Of a DNA stretch of 43,877 nucleotides, positions 1-8,331 are shown piece after piece. Source of the DNA: Chthoniobacterales bacterium (GTDB taxonomy: Bacteria > Verrucomicrobiota > Verrucomicrobiia > Chthoniobacterales > UBA6821). The position numbers were made by a program, and so were the translations under genes. The notes under the pieces were generated by a model, which saw only the letters and a list, made by a program, of their open reading frames with translations, was not told the origin of the DNA and made no database searches. The stretch is from NCBI GenBank assembly GCA_019747895.1, contig JAIEQF010000011.1, positions 1 through 43,877 of the forward strand. Reading direction: 5' to 3'. Numbering within the stretch: the first letter of the stretch is position 1; each line of letters opens with the position of its first letter.

Positions 1-76
1 GGATTCGAACCCACGAAGGCTTTAACACCTCTCCGGTTTTCAAGACCGGTGCAATCAACCACTCTACCACCCCTCC
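1..76 (-). tRNA. tRNA-Ser (anticodon UGA), 3' end cut by the window edge
   Basis: Read on the minus strand from 76, the sequence begins GGAGGGGTGGTAGAGTGG, a typical tRNA-Ser acceptor and D-arm start. It has an anticodon loop with TGA (loop TTGAA context near 41-44) and a T-arm ending GGTTCGAATCC at the window edge. The extra arm (GGTGTTAAAGCCTTC) between anticodon and T-arms is long, as expected for a class II tRNA. The last bases of the acceptor stem lie outside the window. tRNA-Ser genes are frequent island integration sites, but no direct repeat of its 3' end can be tested here. Confidence 0.93.
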
Positions 77-82
77 TAAGAC

Positions 83-119
83 AGGTTGCAGGTTACAGGG
101 AACAGGTTACAGGGAACAG
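83..119. repeat. Heptamer array, family G (GGTTGCA/GGTTACA)
   Basis: About five tandem variants of a 7-bp unit (GGTTGCA, GGTTACA, GGGAACA, GGTTACA, GGGAACA) lie just upstream of tRNA-Ser. The same family recurs at 12990-13052, 21611-21737 and 28361-28386. No matching inverted array is seen between here and the porin gene, so this copy is one-sided. Confidence 0.75.
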
Positions 120-224
120 AAAAAATTTTCTTTTTTTAGCGCAGCCTAGTTAACTCAAACTTCAAATACTCAAACTCCATCTGGAACGCAGCTATTCACA
201 GCCACAGTACAATTTAAAACAAAA

Positions 225-1541
225 TTAGAATACGACTGTCGCACGGAGGCCCACCACTAGGGCATTCCCTGCTTGTGACGTCGCTCCAGGATGAATGATA
301 TATTGTAAATCAGGCTGAAGAGTCAGCCATGGAGTTATTGATGCAACATAAGTTGTCTCAAAAGCCATTTCATAATTGAGCGTCGTTGCGGATCCATCAG
401 GCAGCGCGTAAGTAGGATTGCTACTGAGATCGCTCTGAGGGCTTCTCATCCCATTGCTCACTTGTCCATAAGCAAAGCCTATTCCAAGAATATCGCTATG
501 CCGGGTTGGAAGAATTCCTTTGTAGTTGAATCCCGTATCACAATAAAAATCCATGAAATTACGATCTGATGGTTCGTAAGAAACACGTCCAAAGACACCC
601 AACCCTTCATCGCTTAATTTGTGATATTTTTCATGACAGCAAGGAGACAGATAGAGCATCTGATCGATGATGCCGTAGTATCCTGTATTTCCCCAAAGCG
701 TCGTATTAGGATTGTTCACGCTTGGAAAAGCTCCCGAAAAAAACCAAGCTCCTGCCTTTACTTGGCCTGGCAAGAAGCATTCGTAATAATAATTGGCTTC
801 ACTCATGTAGAAGAATCCATTTTCTGCACTCAAATTCCAGTCGAAGCCATGATTGTTGACATGTTGCTCGTAGACGTTTCCTTGGTAAACAGCAAACTTT
901 AATGTCACTGGTTCTATCGGCTTCAATTTTAAATAGACACCAGGAGCACCAACAGGATAGTTCGGACCACTGTTAGGAATACTTGTATAGAGGAAGGCCG
1001 GCCACCCAAAGGTAGAGTTGATGAAGAGCGCTCCATAATCTGAAATTGCAAAATCAGAGTCGGCTTCAAGTTGCCCAACGCGAAGTGCTATTTTTTCATC
1101 AAATAATTTTTGTTCTATCCAGAGATTAATATTTCGAAAGGTGCTATAGCCTGCAATATTGGAAACAGTAAAGACATCGCCTACAAGATTAGCGGAGGGA
1201 TCTTGTCCGTAGAGATAGAGCCAGCGTGAATAAAACCTGGCCCCTTTCCATCCCATCAGCTTCTCAAAATCTACGGTCGTTGCTGCTTGTAGCAAGGAAG
1301 TCGTCACGCATCCTGATTTAATTCCTCCCATCGTATTTCCCCAAACTTCATTGACTGTGGAAATACCAATATTGATCCCTTCCTTTTCTAGTTTTTTTTC
1401 ATACCCGAACCAATCTTCTGTCAATGTATCCGCTTCTGTCCATGGCTTAAACTTTCTCACTGTTAACTCCGGCTCAGAAATAAGAACGGGATCTCCTCTT
1501 AATGGCAAAATAGCAAATAAAAATATAACTACTACCGCCAT
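225..1541 (-). CDS. OprB-family carbohydrate-selective porin
   Basis: Predicted outer-membrane beta-barrel of about 438 residues. It resembles the OprB family: an early DWFGYEKKLEKEGI segment, a GWKGARFYSRW segment, the NLWIEQKLFDEKIALRVGQL strand pair, and a C-terminal phenylalanine after repeated amphipathic strands. I chose the ATG at 1541 because it gives a good signal peptide (MAVVVIFLFAILPLRGDP). The in-frame ATG at 1613 would add 24 residues encoded by a repeat array and a hairpin arm. Family members carry sugars or, in chlamydiae (AaxA), arginine; the substrate here is unknown. The start codon is inside the hairpin at 1528-1574. The gene stands alone downstream of the metal ABC operon. 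Confidence 0.85.
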   Translation of the reverse strand: MAVVVIFLFAILPLRGDPVLISEPELTVRKFKPWTEADTLTEDWFGYEKKLEKEGINIGISTVNEVWGNTMGGIKSGCVTTSLLQAATTVDFEKLMGWKGARFYSRWLYLYGQDPSANLVGDVFTVSNIAGYSTFRNINLWIEQKLFDEKIALRVGQLEADSDFAISDYGALFINSTFGWPAFLYTSIPNSGPNYPVGAPGVYLKLKPIEPVTLKFAVYQGNVYEQHVNNHGFDWNLSAENGFFYMSEANYYYECFLPGQVKAGAWFFSGAFPSVNNPNTTLWGNTGYYGIIDQMLYLSPCCHEKYHKLSDEGLGVFGRVSYEPSDRNFMDFYCDTGFNYKGILPTRHSDILGIGFAYGQVSNGMRSPQSDLSSNPTYALPDGSATTLNYEMAFETTYVASITPWLTLQPDLQYIIHPGATSQAGNALVVGLRATVVF

Positions 1542-1574
1542 CTTATTTCTGCGAAATAAAATAGCAGTAGTAGT
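1528..1574 (-). promoter_or_regulatory. Start-codon-sequestering hairpin of the porin gene
   Basis: Two 22-base arms (1528-1549 and 1553-1574) with a 3-base loop pair along their whole length in the minus-strand RNA. The only three deviations from perfect DNA complementarity are A-to-G changes that give U-G pairs. The ATG at 1539-1541 lies within the 3' arm. Such a stem would hide the initiation site; regulation is inferred, the structure is seen. Confidence 0.7.
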
Positions 1575-1610
1575 GTTGAAACGTTGAAGAGTTGAAACGT
1601 TGAAGAGAAG
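1575..1610. repeat. Octamer array, family L (GTTGAAAC/GTTGAAGA)
   Basis: Four tandem 8-bp units, alternating GTTGAAAC and GTTGAAGA, lie directly upstream of the porin hairpin. A related family flanks the region before sctI (38540-38711). Confidence 0.75.
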
Positions 1611-1657
1611 CATCTGTTATTGAGATAAAAGAAATATTGCAAGATCTTTTCAGCTCT

Positions 1658-2461
1658 TCATCGCTTCACTATTTCTGCAGCAATATAACTTAAAAAAAGA
1701 ATCCCAGTAATCCAAAAACTTGGAGGCCAATTCGTAAGGCATGCTAAAAAAATTCCGCTCCAGACAGTTATCAAGGCAATTGCAATAGATCCAAAAAAAC
1801 CGCTCCAAAAATAGCGCGTTAATCGTGTGGCAATGCTGGCCGGTCCAATCACCAAAGCAAAAACAAGAAGAATGCCGACAACTTGGCTTGCAAGGCTGAC
1901 CGCAACAGCGATCAGAAGCATGAAACTCATTGACAAATAAGTCAGAGAAATCCCTCTTGCTTCTGCCAAATCAGGATGCAGGCTCGCAAAAAGAAGCCTG
2001 CGAGATCCTATTAACAAGAGCACCCCTGTCATCAAAAAGAGAAGAAACATTTGCATCACTTGTTCACCAGTAATGCCAAAAATATTTCCAAAAAGAATAC
2101 TGGTGGCTTGTCCAGAAAACCCTTGATAGAGCGAGAGAAAAAGCATCCCAACTCCCAAAGCAACGGAGAGAACCATGCCAATCGCCACATCACTTCGTTG
2201 CAAGCGTTCTCCGATAGCACCCATCGTTACTCCCGCAACAATGGCAATAGCCAACATTCCCTCCAGCGAGCTCAACCCTAACATTGCAGCCCCTGTTGCT
2301 CCTGTGAAACCGATATGAGCAAGCGCATGAACAGCAAAACTAATATGTCGCAAAATGACAAAATAGCCAACAATGGCTCCCAACACAGCGGCTAAAGAGC
2401 CGGCAACAAGAGCATGACGTACAAATTCGTAGTGGAGATAATCAAGCATGGGAGTGGCCAC
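1658..2461 (-). CDS. znuB: Metal (Zn/Mn) ABC transporter permease, ZnuB/TroC family
   Basis: A 267-residue ABC-3 family permease with about eight hydrophobic helices. Family features include the N-terminal YFVILRHISFAVHALAHIGF segment, the GAIGERLQR cytoplasmic loop and the late SQVVGILLVFALVIGPASIA helix. It would form the membrane channel for a divalent cation delivered by the binding protein encoded at 3274-4155. It overlaps the ATPase gene upstream by 20 bp, implying translational coupling in a binding protein-ATPase-permease operon. Zn versus Mn/Fe cannot be settled from the permease alone, so the symbol is provisional. Confidence 0.9.
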   Translation of the reverse strand: MATPMLDYLHYEFVRHALVAGSLAAVLGAIVGYFVILRHISFAVHALAHIGFTGATGAAMLGLSSLEGMLAIAIVAGVTMGAIGERLQRSDVAIGMVLSVALGVGMLFLSLYQGFSGQATSILFGNIFGITGEQVMQMFLLFLMTGVLLLIGSRRLLFASLHPDLAEARGISLTYLSMSFMLLIAVAVSLASQVVGILLVFALVIGPASIATRLTRYFWSGFFGSIAIALITVWSGIFLACLTNWPPSFWITGILFLSYIAAEIVKR

Positions 2462-3272
2462 AACACGTAGTTTCTAAAATATTACTATCTGCATTAACAA
2501 TAAAAATGCGACCTTCCGCACGAATGACGTGCATAGAAGCATTGTAAAGGTTGCTCAAGACATTGTTTGAAATTACTTCTTCTAACGTCCCCAACACAGC
2601 CTTTCCTCCAGCCAAATACCAAACACGATCAATAATGTGAAGGAGCGGATTAATATCATGAGCAATAAAAAGGACTGTTACTCCCGTTATTTTTTTAACA
2701 TTCCTGATAATGTCGACAAGCTGCTGTTGATGGTAAGGATCAAGACTAGCTAGTGGTTCATCCAGTATCAGTAATTTTGGATTCCCCAATAATGCTTGTG
2801 CAAGCTGTACGCGCTGCTTTTCTCCCCCAGAAAGCTGATAAAAAGGAGCTTCTGCTAGATGGCTGAGTTGAACAAGCTCTAGCACTTCCTCAACTTCTCG
2901 AACAGCTGCGGCATTATTGCACGGCATTCCCCAATGCTCTCCTACTTGCACTGCCATGATCACAGCGCGAACACTTAATCCTGTTTCACAAGTTGTGATT
3001 GCTTGTGGCATATAGCCAATGAGGCGAGACCCTCTTCTAATCGGCCCTCCAAAGAGAGTCATCGTTCCTGATGAACAAGGAATCAATCCTAACAAAGCAC
3101 GAACTAAGGTTGTTTTCCCTGATCCGTTCGGACCAAAAATACCAATAAATTCTCCAGAGTGAATATTCGCATTCACTTTGCTGAGAATGCAATCTTGTCC
3201 GACTTTCAAGGAAACTTCAGAAAGAAGAATAATCGAATCATCTGACAGTGAAGATGGTGAATGAACCAGCAT
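2442..3272 (-). CDS. znuC: Metal ABC transporter ATP-binding protein, ZnuC family
   Basis: A 276-residue ABC ATPase with Walker A GPNGSGKTT (residues 47-55), signature LSGGEKQR (147-154), Walker B LLILDEP (167-173) and a switch His in FIAHD near residue 200. This size and pattern fit the ATPase of ZnuABC/TroABC uptake systems. The C-terminus ends CCGHSHA, a Cys/His tail that could bind metal and sense it, which is inference. It begins 2 bp from the end of the binding-protein gene and overlaps the permease gene, so the three are one operon. Confidence 0.92.
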   Translation of the reverse strand: MLVHSPSSLSDDSIILLSEVSLKVGQDCILSKVNANIHSGEFIGIFGPNGSGKTTLVRALLGLIPCSSGTMTLFGGPIRRGSRLIGYMPQAITTCETGLSVRAVIMAVQVGEHWGMPCNNAAAVREVEEVLELVQLSHLAEAPFYQLSGGEKQRVQLAQALLGNPKLLILDEPLASLDPYHQQQLVDIIRNVKKITGVTVLFIAHDINPLLHIIDRVWYLAGGKAVLGTLEEVISNNVLSNLYNASMHVIRAEGRIFIVNADSNILETTCCGHSHA

Positions 3273-3273
3273 G

Positions 3274-4155
3274 TTAGTTGTGATTTTGTTTTGCTAACAC
3301 GCGCTCCACATCGTTCAGCTGAGAAAGCATCCACGATTGATAAGTGGGAGCATTTGAAGGTTGTAGCTCTGTAACTCCGATAACAGAAATATGATATTTT
3401 TTCGCTAATCCTTGTAATTGCACCGTAGAAGGATTGGCCACCTGACTATTATAAAAAAGGAGGCTCACTTTTCTGTTCTTTAAACTCTCTTGATAATCGA
3501 CAATCTGTTGAAAGCTTGGTTCTGTCTCATTCATAATCGCCCATTGATAACCTTCGTGAAGTACCTTCCAACCCAAGACGTTTGCCATCGGTGTAAAAAG
3601 GGGCTCCGTAGCTGTCACGGAAAGTTTTGGATATTGTTTTTTTAGAAAAGTCATTTTTTCAAAAAGTGGTTTCATCTCTTCATGAAAAGCAATAGCTGCT
3701 GAAGGCGTTTTCAAAACTTGCGCTAACTTATCAGCCAAGAGCAGCGTGGTCTCTGGGTTATACCAGAGATGGGGATTTTGTTTCGGCTCTTTTTTAACAA
3801 AATCTGCAACAGTAATGACTATGCGATTCGGGTTTCCTTTTGTTGCAATTAATTTGTCGATCCACGAATCATAGCCAACTCCATTTTTAATCACAATATC
3901 AGCATCAGCAACATCTTTTGCTGTAGCTGCGCTCGGTTGAAATTCATGCGGATCTTGATTGGGATTGTTCATGATACTCACGACCACCACACCCTTGCCA
4001 CCTATTTGCTCAGCGATATTCCCATAAAAATTTTCCGCAGCGACGATGCGAACGCGTTGAGAAGAGGAATCTCGGTGCTCGGTAGTTAATGAGGCATGAC
4101 TAGCAAGAGCCAGTACCCACAATATAACTATTGGTAGAAGGGCGTTCGTTCTCAT
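3274..4155 (-). CDS. znuA: Metal ABC transporter substrate-binding protein, ZnuA/TroA family
   Basis: A 293-residue periplasmic binding protein (cluster A-I) with an N-terminal signal segment (MRTNALLPIVILWVLALASHAS). The family signature PNQDPHEFQPSA gives a probable ligand His70, and NPHLWYNP gives His129. A TEPLF segment near residue 200 probably supplies the third ligand. The TYQSWM segment near the C-terminus is typical of metal-binding members. It lacks the His-rich loop of classical ZnuA, so Mn or Fe cannot be excluded. It is first in the operon and is preceded by a Fur/Zur-like palindrome 7 bp from the ATG. Confidence 0.9.
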   Translation of the reverse strand: MRTNALLPIVILWVLALASHASLTTEHRDSSSQRVRIVAAENFYGNIAEQIGGKGVVVVSIMNNPNQDPHEFQPSAATAKDVADADIVIKNGVGYDSWIDKLIATKGNPNRIVITVADFVKKEPKQNPHLWYNPETTLLLADKLAQVLKTPSAAIAFHEEMKPLFEKMTFLKKQYPKLSVTATEPLFTPMANVLGWKVLHEGYQWAIMNETEPSFQQIVDYQESLKNRKVSLLFYNSQVANPSTVQLQGLAKKYHISVIGVTELQPSNAPTYQSWMLSQLNDVERVLAKQNHN

Positions 4156-4161
4156 GAGCTA

Positions 4162-4179
4162 TTGATAATAAATTATCAA
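4162..4179 (-). promoter_or_regulatory. Fur/Zur-like operator palindrome upstream of the metal transporter
   Basis: TTGATAATAAATTATCAA has perfect 8-bp arms around an AA centre and starts 7 bp upstream of the znuA-like ATG. GATAAT/ATTATC half-sites are typical of Fur-superfamily operators. Repression by metal is the expected role, by inference. Confidence 0.55.
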
Positions 4180-4228
4180 CAATACGCTTTACCGTCAATC
4201 CAATTTTTAAGATTAAAAATTCTTCAGA

Positions 4229-4489
4229 CTAAAAAGAACGAATGTTGAAACCCATTTCACTTGGTTGTTCAACAAGAATTTTTTCTAAAATCCGAGTGGC
4301 AATAGTTAAAGATCGCATCATTGCTTCTAAACGCGTCAACTGCTCACGATCTACTTCCTTTTTAATCTTCTCTTCTGTGTTCCGACGTAGCTCTAGCACT
4401 CGATCTCGAAGCATAGAACGATAGCTACCATTAAGATCATTGGTCAAATGCTTGCCCATATCTGTTAACTGTTTTTTTTCGGTATTCAT
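4229..4489 (-). CDS. Candidate T3SS needle co-chaperone, SctE (YscE/EscE-like)
   Basis: An 86-residue, charged, helical protein with no signal peptide. Its layout (leucine-rich start, LTNDLNGSYRSMLRDRV, then a second amphipathic helix with LEAMMRSLTIATRILEKIL) resembles the two-helix YscE/EscE/SsaE family of small proteins that hold needle subunits in the cytoplasm together with YscG. I infer this from pattern and from the presence of sctF and an sctG-like gene in the same window; no profile search was run. It sits apart from the other T3SS genes, after the subtilase/coiled-coil pair. It could instead be an unrelated small helical protein. Confidence 0.45.
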   Translation of the reverse strand: MNTEKKQLTDMGKHLTNDLNGSYRSMLRDRVLELRRNTEEKIKKEVDREQLTRLEAMMRSLTIATRILEKILVEQPSEMGFNIRSF

Positions 4490-4568
4490 AAAGGAGTCTA
4501 CGTTTCTACAAAAAGATCACTCTACTGTCAATAAACGCGAATAGTTAATCTCCGTTTCTTTAAAAATC

Positions 4569-7500
4569 CTAATGCTCTCGTGGCAACCAATTCCATAATT
4601 TCCCAAGAAAGTCGACCCTCCCAAACTCTTCCCTATACCATGCCTCTAAAATATCTCTTAAGCTCCTTGTTCTTGCTCTCATTTCATTAACGAAGTCGTC
4701 ATCATCATTCCAAAAATGTCGATTAAGTCTTGCATATTCCGTGGTATTTCTTACTTCCGTTCTACTGTCACCAAAATTAGATTCAGGAAGGAAGGGAGCA
4801 ACATCGAGATTGAGAAGATCAATAACTCTTGCCATTGCCATATGAGCGAGGCGCAATTTAGAAATGTTTCTATTATCACCCTCAAGTTGCTTCACAGCTT
4901 TGATAAAAAAGTTGCAAGCTATCTTAGCGCTTCTCACGGCACTTTCATAACCTCGAATAACGTTATGACCAGTAGGAAGATTATCAATACCATTTGCTCC
5001 ATTAGTTCCATCACAAAACTGAGTGGTTTCCTCTTGGACACGCTTGATCCAAGCTACTGGATTTTGCCAATGATCAATATCTTCAGCAAACTCAGCGGCT
5101 TTCCATGCGGCTTTGGCAATGTTCATGACCTTTTTCCTCGAAATAAATTGATTATAAGGAATGCAGTGAACAGCATTATAAGCCATGGCAGCGGCAGCGG
5201 TTGCTTTTTTAGTGGCCAAGACACGTTGGCTCTGGTGCAGATGGTCGAGGCAAGCTTGATGAGCACTATACAATGCCCTATAATTCCAACGAATAGCTTC
5301 GGGAAGATGAGAGCCATCCAGTTCTTGAAAAGAGTCAACACAAATAAGTTTTTTCAATGCTGATTTGTATGATTTGTACTTGTCTGGCGCGACAGTGAAA
5401 TTAGTGGGAAGCCATGAATTCCAATTATATGAAACCCATGGAAGCTTATTATTCACACTATACATGCGCCAAGACGCGGATATATCTTTAGGCCTCATAA
5501 AAAGATCTGCAGCATTAGAAAAAATAGACCATTCTTTTTGAACATCCCTAAAACGGTTGTTTAAATTTGTTCTCAGTGGTTCTTCGATTTGATAATCTCC
5601 TGGCAGTAGAGCCTCTGCTATATTGAGAACGCCTCCACTTCTATTGAGAGACCCATCTCTAATCGTTCTATCACAAAGGTGACGAATCAATAAAGAGGGA
5701 CGTACTTGGGGAAGTTCTGCGGATAAAAGAGCTAAGCCTCCTGCAACATAAGAAACAGCCATCGATGTTCCTGATTGTGATCCATAAAAGTTTTGATTTG
5801 CAGGAAGTGTCGAATAAATATCCTCTCCAGGTGCCGCTAAATGAACTGTTTGCACGCCGTAATTTGAAAAAGGAGCTCTGCTGCCATTTCTTCTTGTAGC
5901 TGCAACAACAATGATGTTGTCAAGAGCATCAAACACTCTGTCTCTTCCATTGTGTTGTATTGTATGCGTGACAGCATAACTAGCAGGATACTTAGGAGTA
6001 GCATCAATATTAACCCCTTCATTTCCCGCTGAACAAACAACAATAATATTGTGACGACGAGCTTCTTCTAGAAGATTATAAACTGCTTCACTGTGACTAC
6101 TCATCCCAAAGCTGCAATTTAATATTTTTGCTCCCTTGCTAATAGCGTACCTTATCCCATCAGCGAGTTTTTGAGTGCTGGTTATAGCACGTCCAGAAGG
6201 AGGAGGCAGGCGTTCATCATCAGGATGATTTTCAGTTATCTTGCAATCCATCAACTCTACTTTTTGAGTAACCCCAATTACATTGTCTCCAATGCCTCCA
6301 ATAATTCCTGCGCCAGCTGATCCATGACCATCTGTATCTCCTGCAGCAAGTCGAGGAATCTTAAAACCGTGTAGGTGCTCATAATCTTGTAAATTATTAG
6401 GAAGAGGATTACACCACATGTTGGCTCTCAGCTGTGGATGATCGGTGCTAATCCCGGTATCCAGAAGAGCTACAATGACACCATCAGCTCTAGATCTAAT
6501 TTCCCAAGCATCGGGAGCTTGAATCGTCTCCAAACCCCATTGATAGGAAGCATCAGCATGATTAACATTAAGACTTTCTTTATAGGCCAAAGCAAGAGGC
6601 TCAGCAAGAGCCACACAATGTTCATACTCTGTTTTTATTTCCCCAATGAGTCGTGGTAGCATTTCTGATAAAATTTTTACTAGTCTGCCTCGATTGATCT
6701 CAGGCGCTTGCTCTTCCTCAAGAAGTTGTCGTTCTTCAGAGGGCTGGCACTCGATAACAAATCTCAAAGGGTCCACTAAAGAAACTTCTTTTATCAACCA
6801 TTTCATTGCTGGAAAGGACTTTTGTAATTCTTCAACAAACGCCGCTGGTTTATTTCCTTCTTTCAAAGTAACCAAGAGATGATCAGCTACAGTAATGGCC
6901 CTTGTTAGTATATGATTTCCCTCTAAAGTTTCCTTCATTTGAAGATGCGGATACTTGAAACCTGTTTTAAAAAGAGTTGTTTTGATGATCCTCTTTTTTT
7001 CTTCATCTTCGTTTTCAAATGAGTCAATGACACGAGGCTCATGAAAAAAAGTTTCTATCGAAGGAACGCTTGGTCCTGAAGTCTTTTGCCTTCTTCGCTT
7101 CACTGCCTCTTCCATCTGATCAAGATCTGCATCAGTAAAAAAAACAGGGCCATCATCACTTTTTGCATAAAGAGCATTGAGCCGCTCCTCGGCACTCTGC
7201 AAAACAAGATCATACTGATTCATAGCAATATTATGACACAATGTATCTGCAGTCTCTTGAAACAGGTCAGAAAAGTTAGTGCTCCTTAAATTTCTTTGCT
7301 CTTCTAGATGGAATGTGCTGAGCAATATATTGAACACCCTCTTTTTCTTTTTCCAAAAATTGGTAATACATCCTTGAATATTACTAAAGTGACTTTCTTC
7401 CTGCAGAGGCTCTTCTTTTATTGCATTTAAGTAGTCGAGAGTTTTTGTTGATAGATCAATTGCAGTTTGTTTATTTCTTTCATCTCTCGCCTCAAGTTCT

Positions 7501-8321
7501 TCAAAAACATTCCTTGCCTCGTTCATGAAGAGAGCTCTCTCTTGTTGTGACGAATCGCGTTGAAGAGGATTACTAACTTCTTGAACATCAGTAAAAGCGC
7601 TCTTATCTTTGTTTGAAAAAACAGATGATACTTCGACGAGACTTGACTCATCATTTTCTGTGTATTCTTCAGAACTAACATCCTCGTGAAAATCCCTTCT
7701 TGGATCTTTGATAATTTCAAATAAAAGATGCAATCTTCTCGAAGTCATTCCCTCCTGGGGATAATTGTATCGAAACAGATCTTCTACATAAATATCAGGA
7801 CATTCTCTTGCAAAGAGTGATTGCAAAACAAGGACTGTTTGAGCATTTGTAAGGCGTGTTTGAACAGTTCTCAGTCCCTGAAGCAGAATACCTCGCAGAC
7901 TCCTTTTATCTGCCTCTGCTCCATTGTTTGCAAGCTGACTCAGTTCTTGAGGGCTAAGAATCATATTTCCATCTTCTCCTCTTTCTACGACAAAACGCAC
8001 TCCTTCCGAATGCTCTTCCAAAGCCCTTCTACAGTCATCTAAGGTCAATGATTTCGGTTTCAAAAAAGAATCCTCTTTTTTTTCTTCTGCTCCATAAAGA
8101 GATTGATCAGTAGGATGTTGAGACAGCTCTTCCTTCACCCGTAAGCTAGTCCCGCGATCAGCAGAACGCTCGTTACTAGCGCTTCTTAGACGCTGTTCTG
8201 CTTCATGATCTTCTCTTCCTATTTTTATTTCTTTTCTCTCTCCAGGTCTGAACATCGCACCAGCAGGAGGAGGCGTGAAGATAAGTATGATCACGATTAA
8301 AGAAAGGGAGATTTTTTTCAT
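4569..8321 (-). CDS. Large exported protein with a subtilisin (S8) protease domain
   Basis: A 1250-residue protein beginning with a signal peptide (MKKISLSLIVIILIFTPPPAGA). Residues about 600-890 form an S8 domain with an apparently intact triad: Asp621 (VALLDTGIS), His666 (DTDGHGSAGAG) and Ser853 (SGTSMAVSYVAGG), with oxyanion Asn767 (SAGNEG). The roughly 570 residues before it are charged and low in recognisable features, with a stretch near 470-570 that may be an inhibitory propeptide. The C-terminal 360 residues match nothing I know. It starts 10 bp after the coiled-coil gene upstream, so the two are probably co-transcribed. Its location inside a T3SS locus suggests a host- or surface-directed protease, but it has a Sec signal rather than a typical T3SS N-terminus. 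Confidence 0.9.
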   Translation of the reverse strand: MKKISLSLIVIILIFTPPPAGAMFRPGERKEIKIGREDHEAEQRLRSASNERSADRGTSLRVKEELSQHPTDQSLYGAEEKKEDSFLKPKSLTLDDCRRALEEHSEGVRFVVERGEDGNMILSPQELSQLANNGAEADKRSLRGILLQGLRTVQTRLTNAQTVLVLQSLFARECPDIYVEDLFRYNYPQEGMTSRRLHLLFEIIKDPRRDFHEDVSSEEYTENDESSLVEVSSVFSNKDKSAFTDVQEVSNPLQRDSSQQERALFMNEARNVFEELEARDERNKQTAIDLSTKTLDYLNAIKEEPLQEESHFSNIQGCITNFWKKKKRVFNILLSTFHLEEQRNLRSTNFSDLFQETADTLCHNIAMNQYDLVLQSAEERLNALYAKSDDGPVFFTDADLDQMEEAVKRRRQKTSGPSVPSIETFFHEPRVIDSFENEDEEKKRIIKTTLFKTGFKYPHLQMKETLEGNHILTRAITVADHLLVTLKEGNKPAAFVEELQKSFPAMKWLIKEVSLVDPLRFVIECQPSEERQLLEEEQAPEINRGRLVKILSEMLPRLIGEIKTEYEHCVALAEPLALAYKESLNVNHADASYQWGLETIQAPDAWEIRSRADGVIVALLDTGISTDHPQLRANMWCNPLPNNLQDYEHLHGFKIPRLAAGDTDGHGSAGAGIIGGIGDNVIGVTQKVELMDCKITENHPDDERLPPPSGRAITSTQKLADGIRYAISKGAKILNCSFGMSSHSEAVYNLLEEARRHNIIVVCSAGNEGVNIDATPKYPASYAVTHTIQHNGRDRVFDALDNIIVVAATRRNGSRAPFSNYGVQTVHLAAPGEDIYSTLPANQNFYGSQSGTSMAVSYVAGGLALLSAELPQVRPSLLIRHLCDRTIRDGSLNRSGGVLNIAEALLPGDYQIEEPLRTNLNNRFRDVQKEWSIFSNAADLFMRPKDISASWRMYSVNNKLPWVSYNWNSWLPTNFTVAPDKYKSYKSALKKLICVDSFQELDGSHLPEAIRWNYRALYSAHQACLDHLHQSQRVLATKKATAAAAMAYNAVHCIPYNQFISRKKVMNIAKAAWKAAEFAEDIDHWQNPVAWIKRVQEETTQFCDGTNGANGIDNLPTGHNVIRGYESAVRSAKIACNFFIKAVKQLEGDNRNISKLRLAHMAMARVIDLLNLDVAPFLPESNFGDSRTEVRNTTEYARLNRHFWNDDDDFVNEMRARTRSLRDILEAWYREEFGRVDFLGKLWNWLPREH

Positions 8322-8331
8322 GAGGTTTTAT

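Noticed and set aside
1542-1613. Extended N-terminus for the porin starting at 1613
   Set aside because: It is encoded by the family L array and the hairpin arm; the internal ATG gives a proper signal peptide.
4716-5363. Plus-strand 215-codon frame
   Set aside because: Antisense to the C-terminal part of the subtilase-domain protein, with no recognisable domain.
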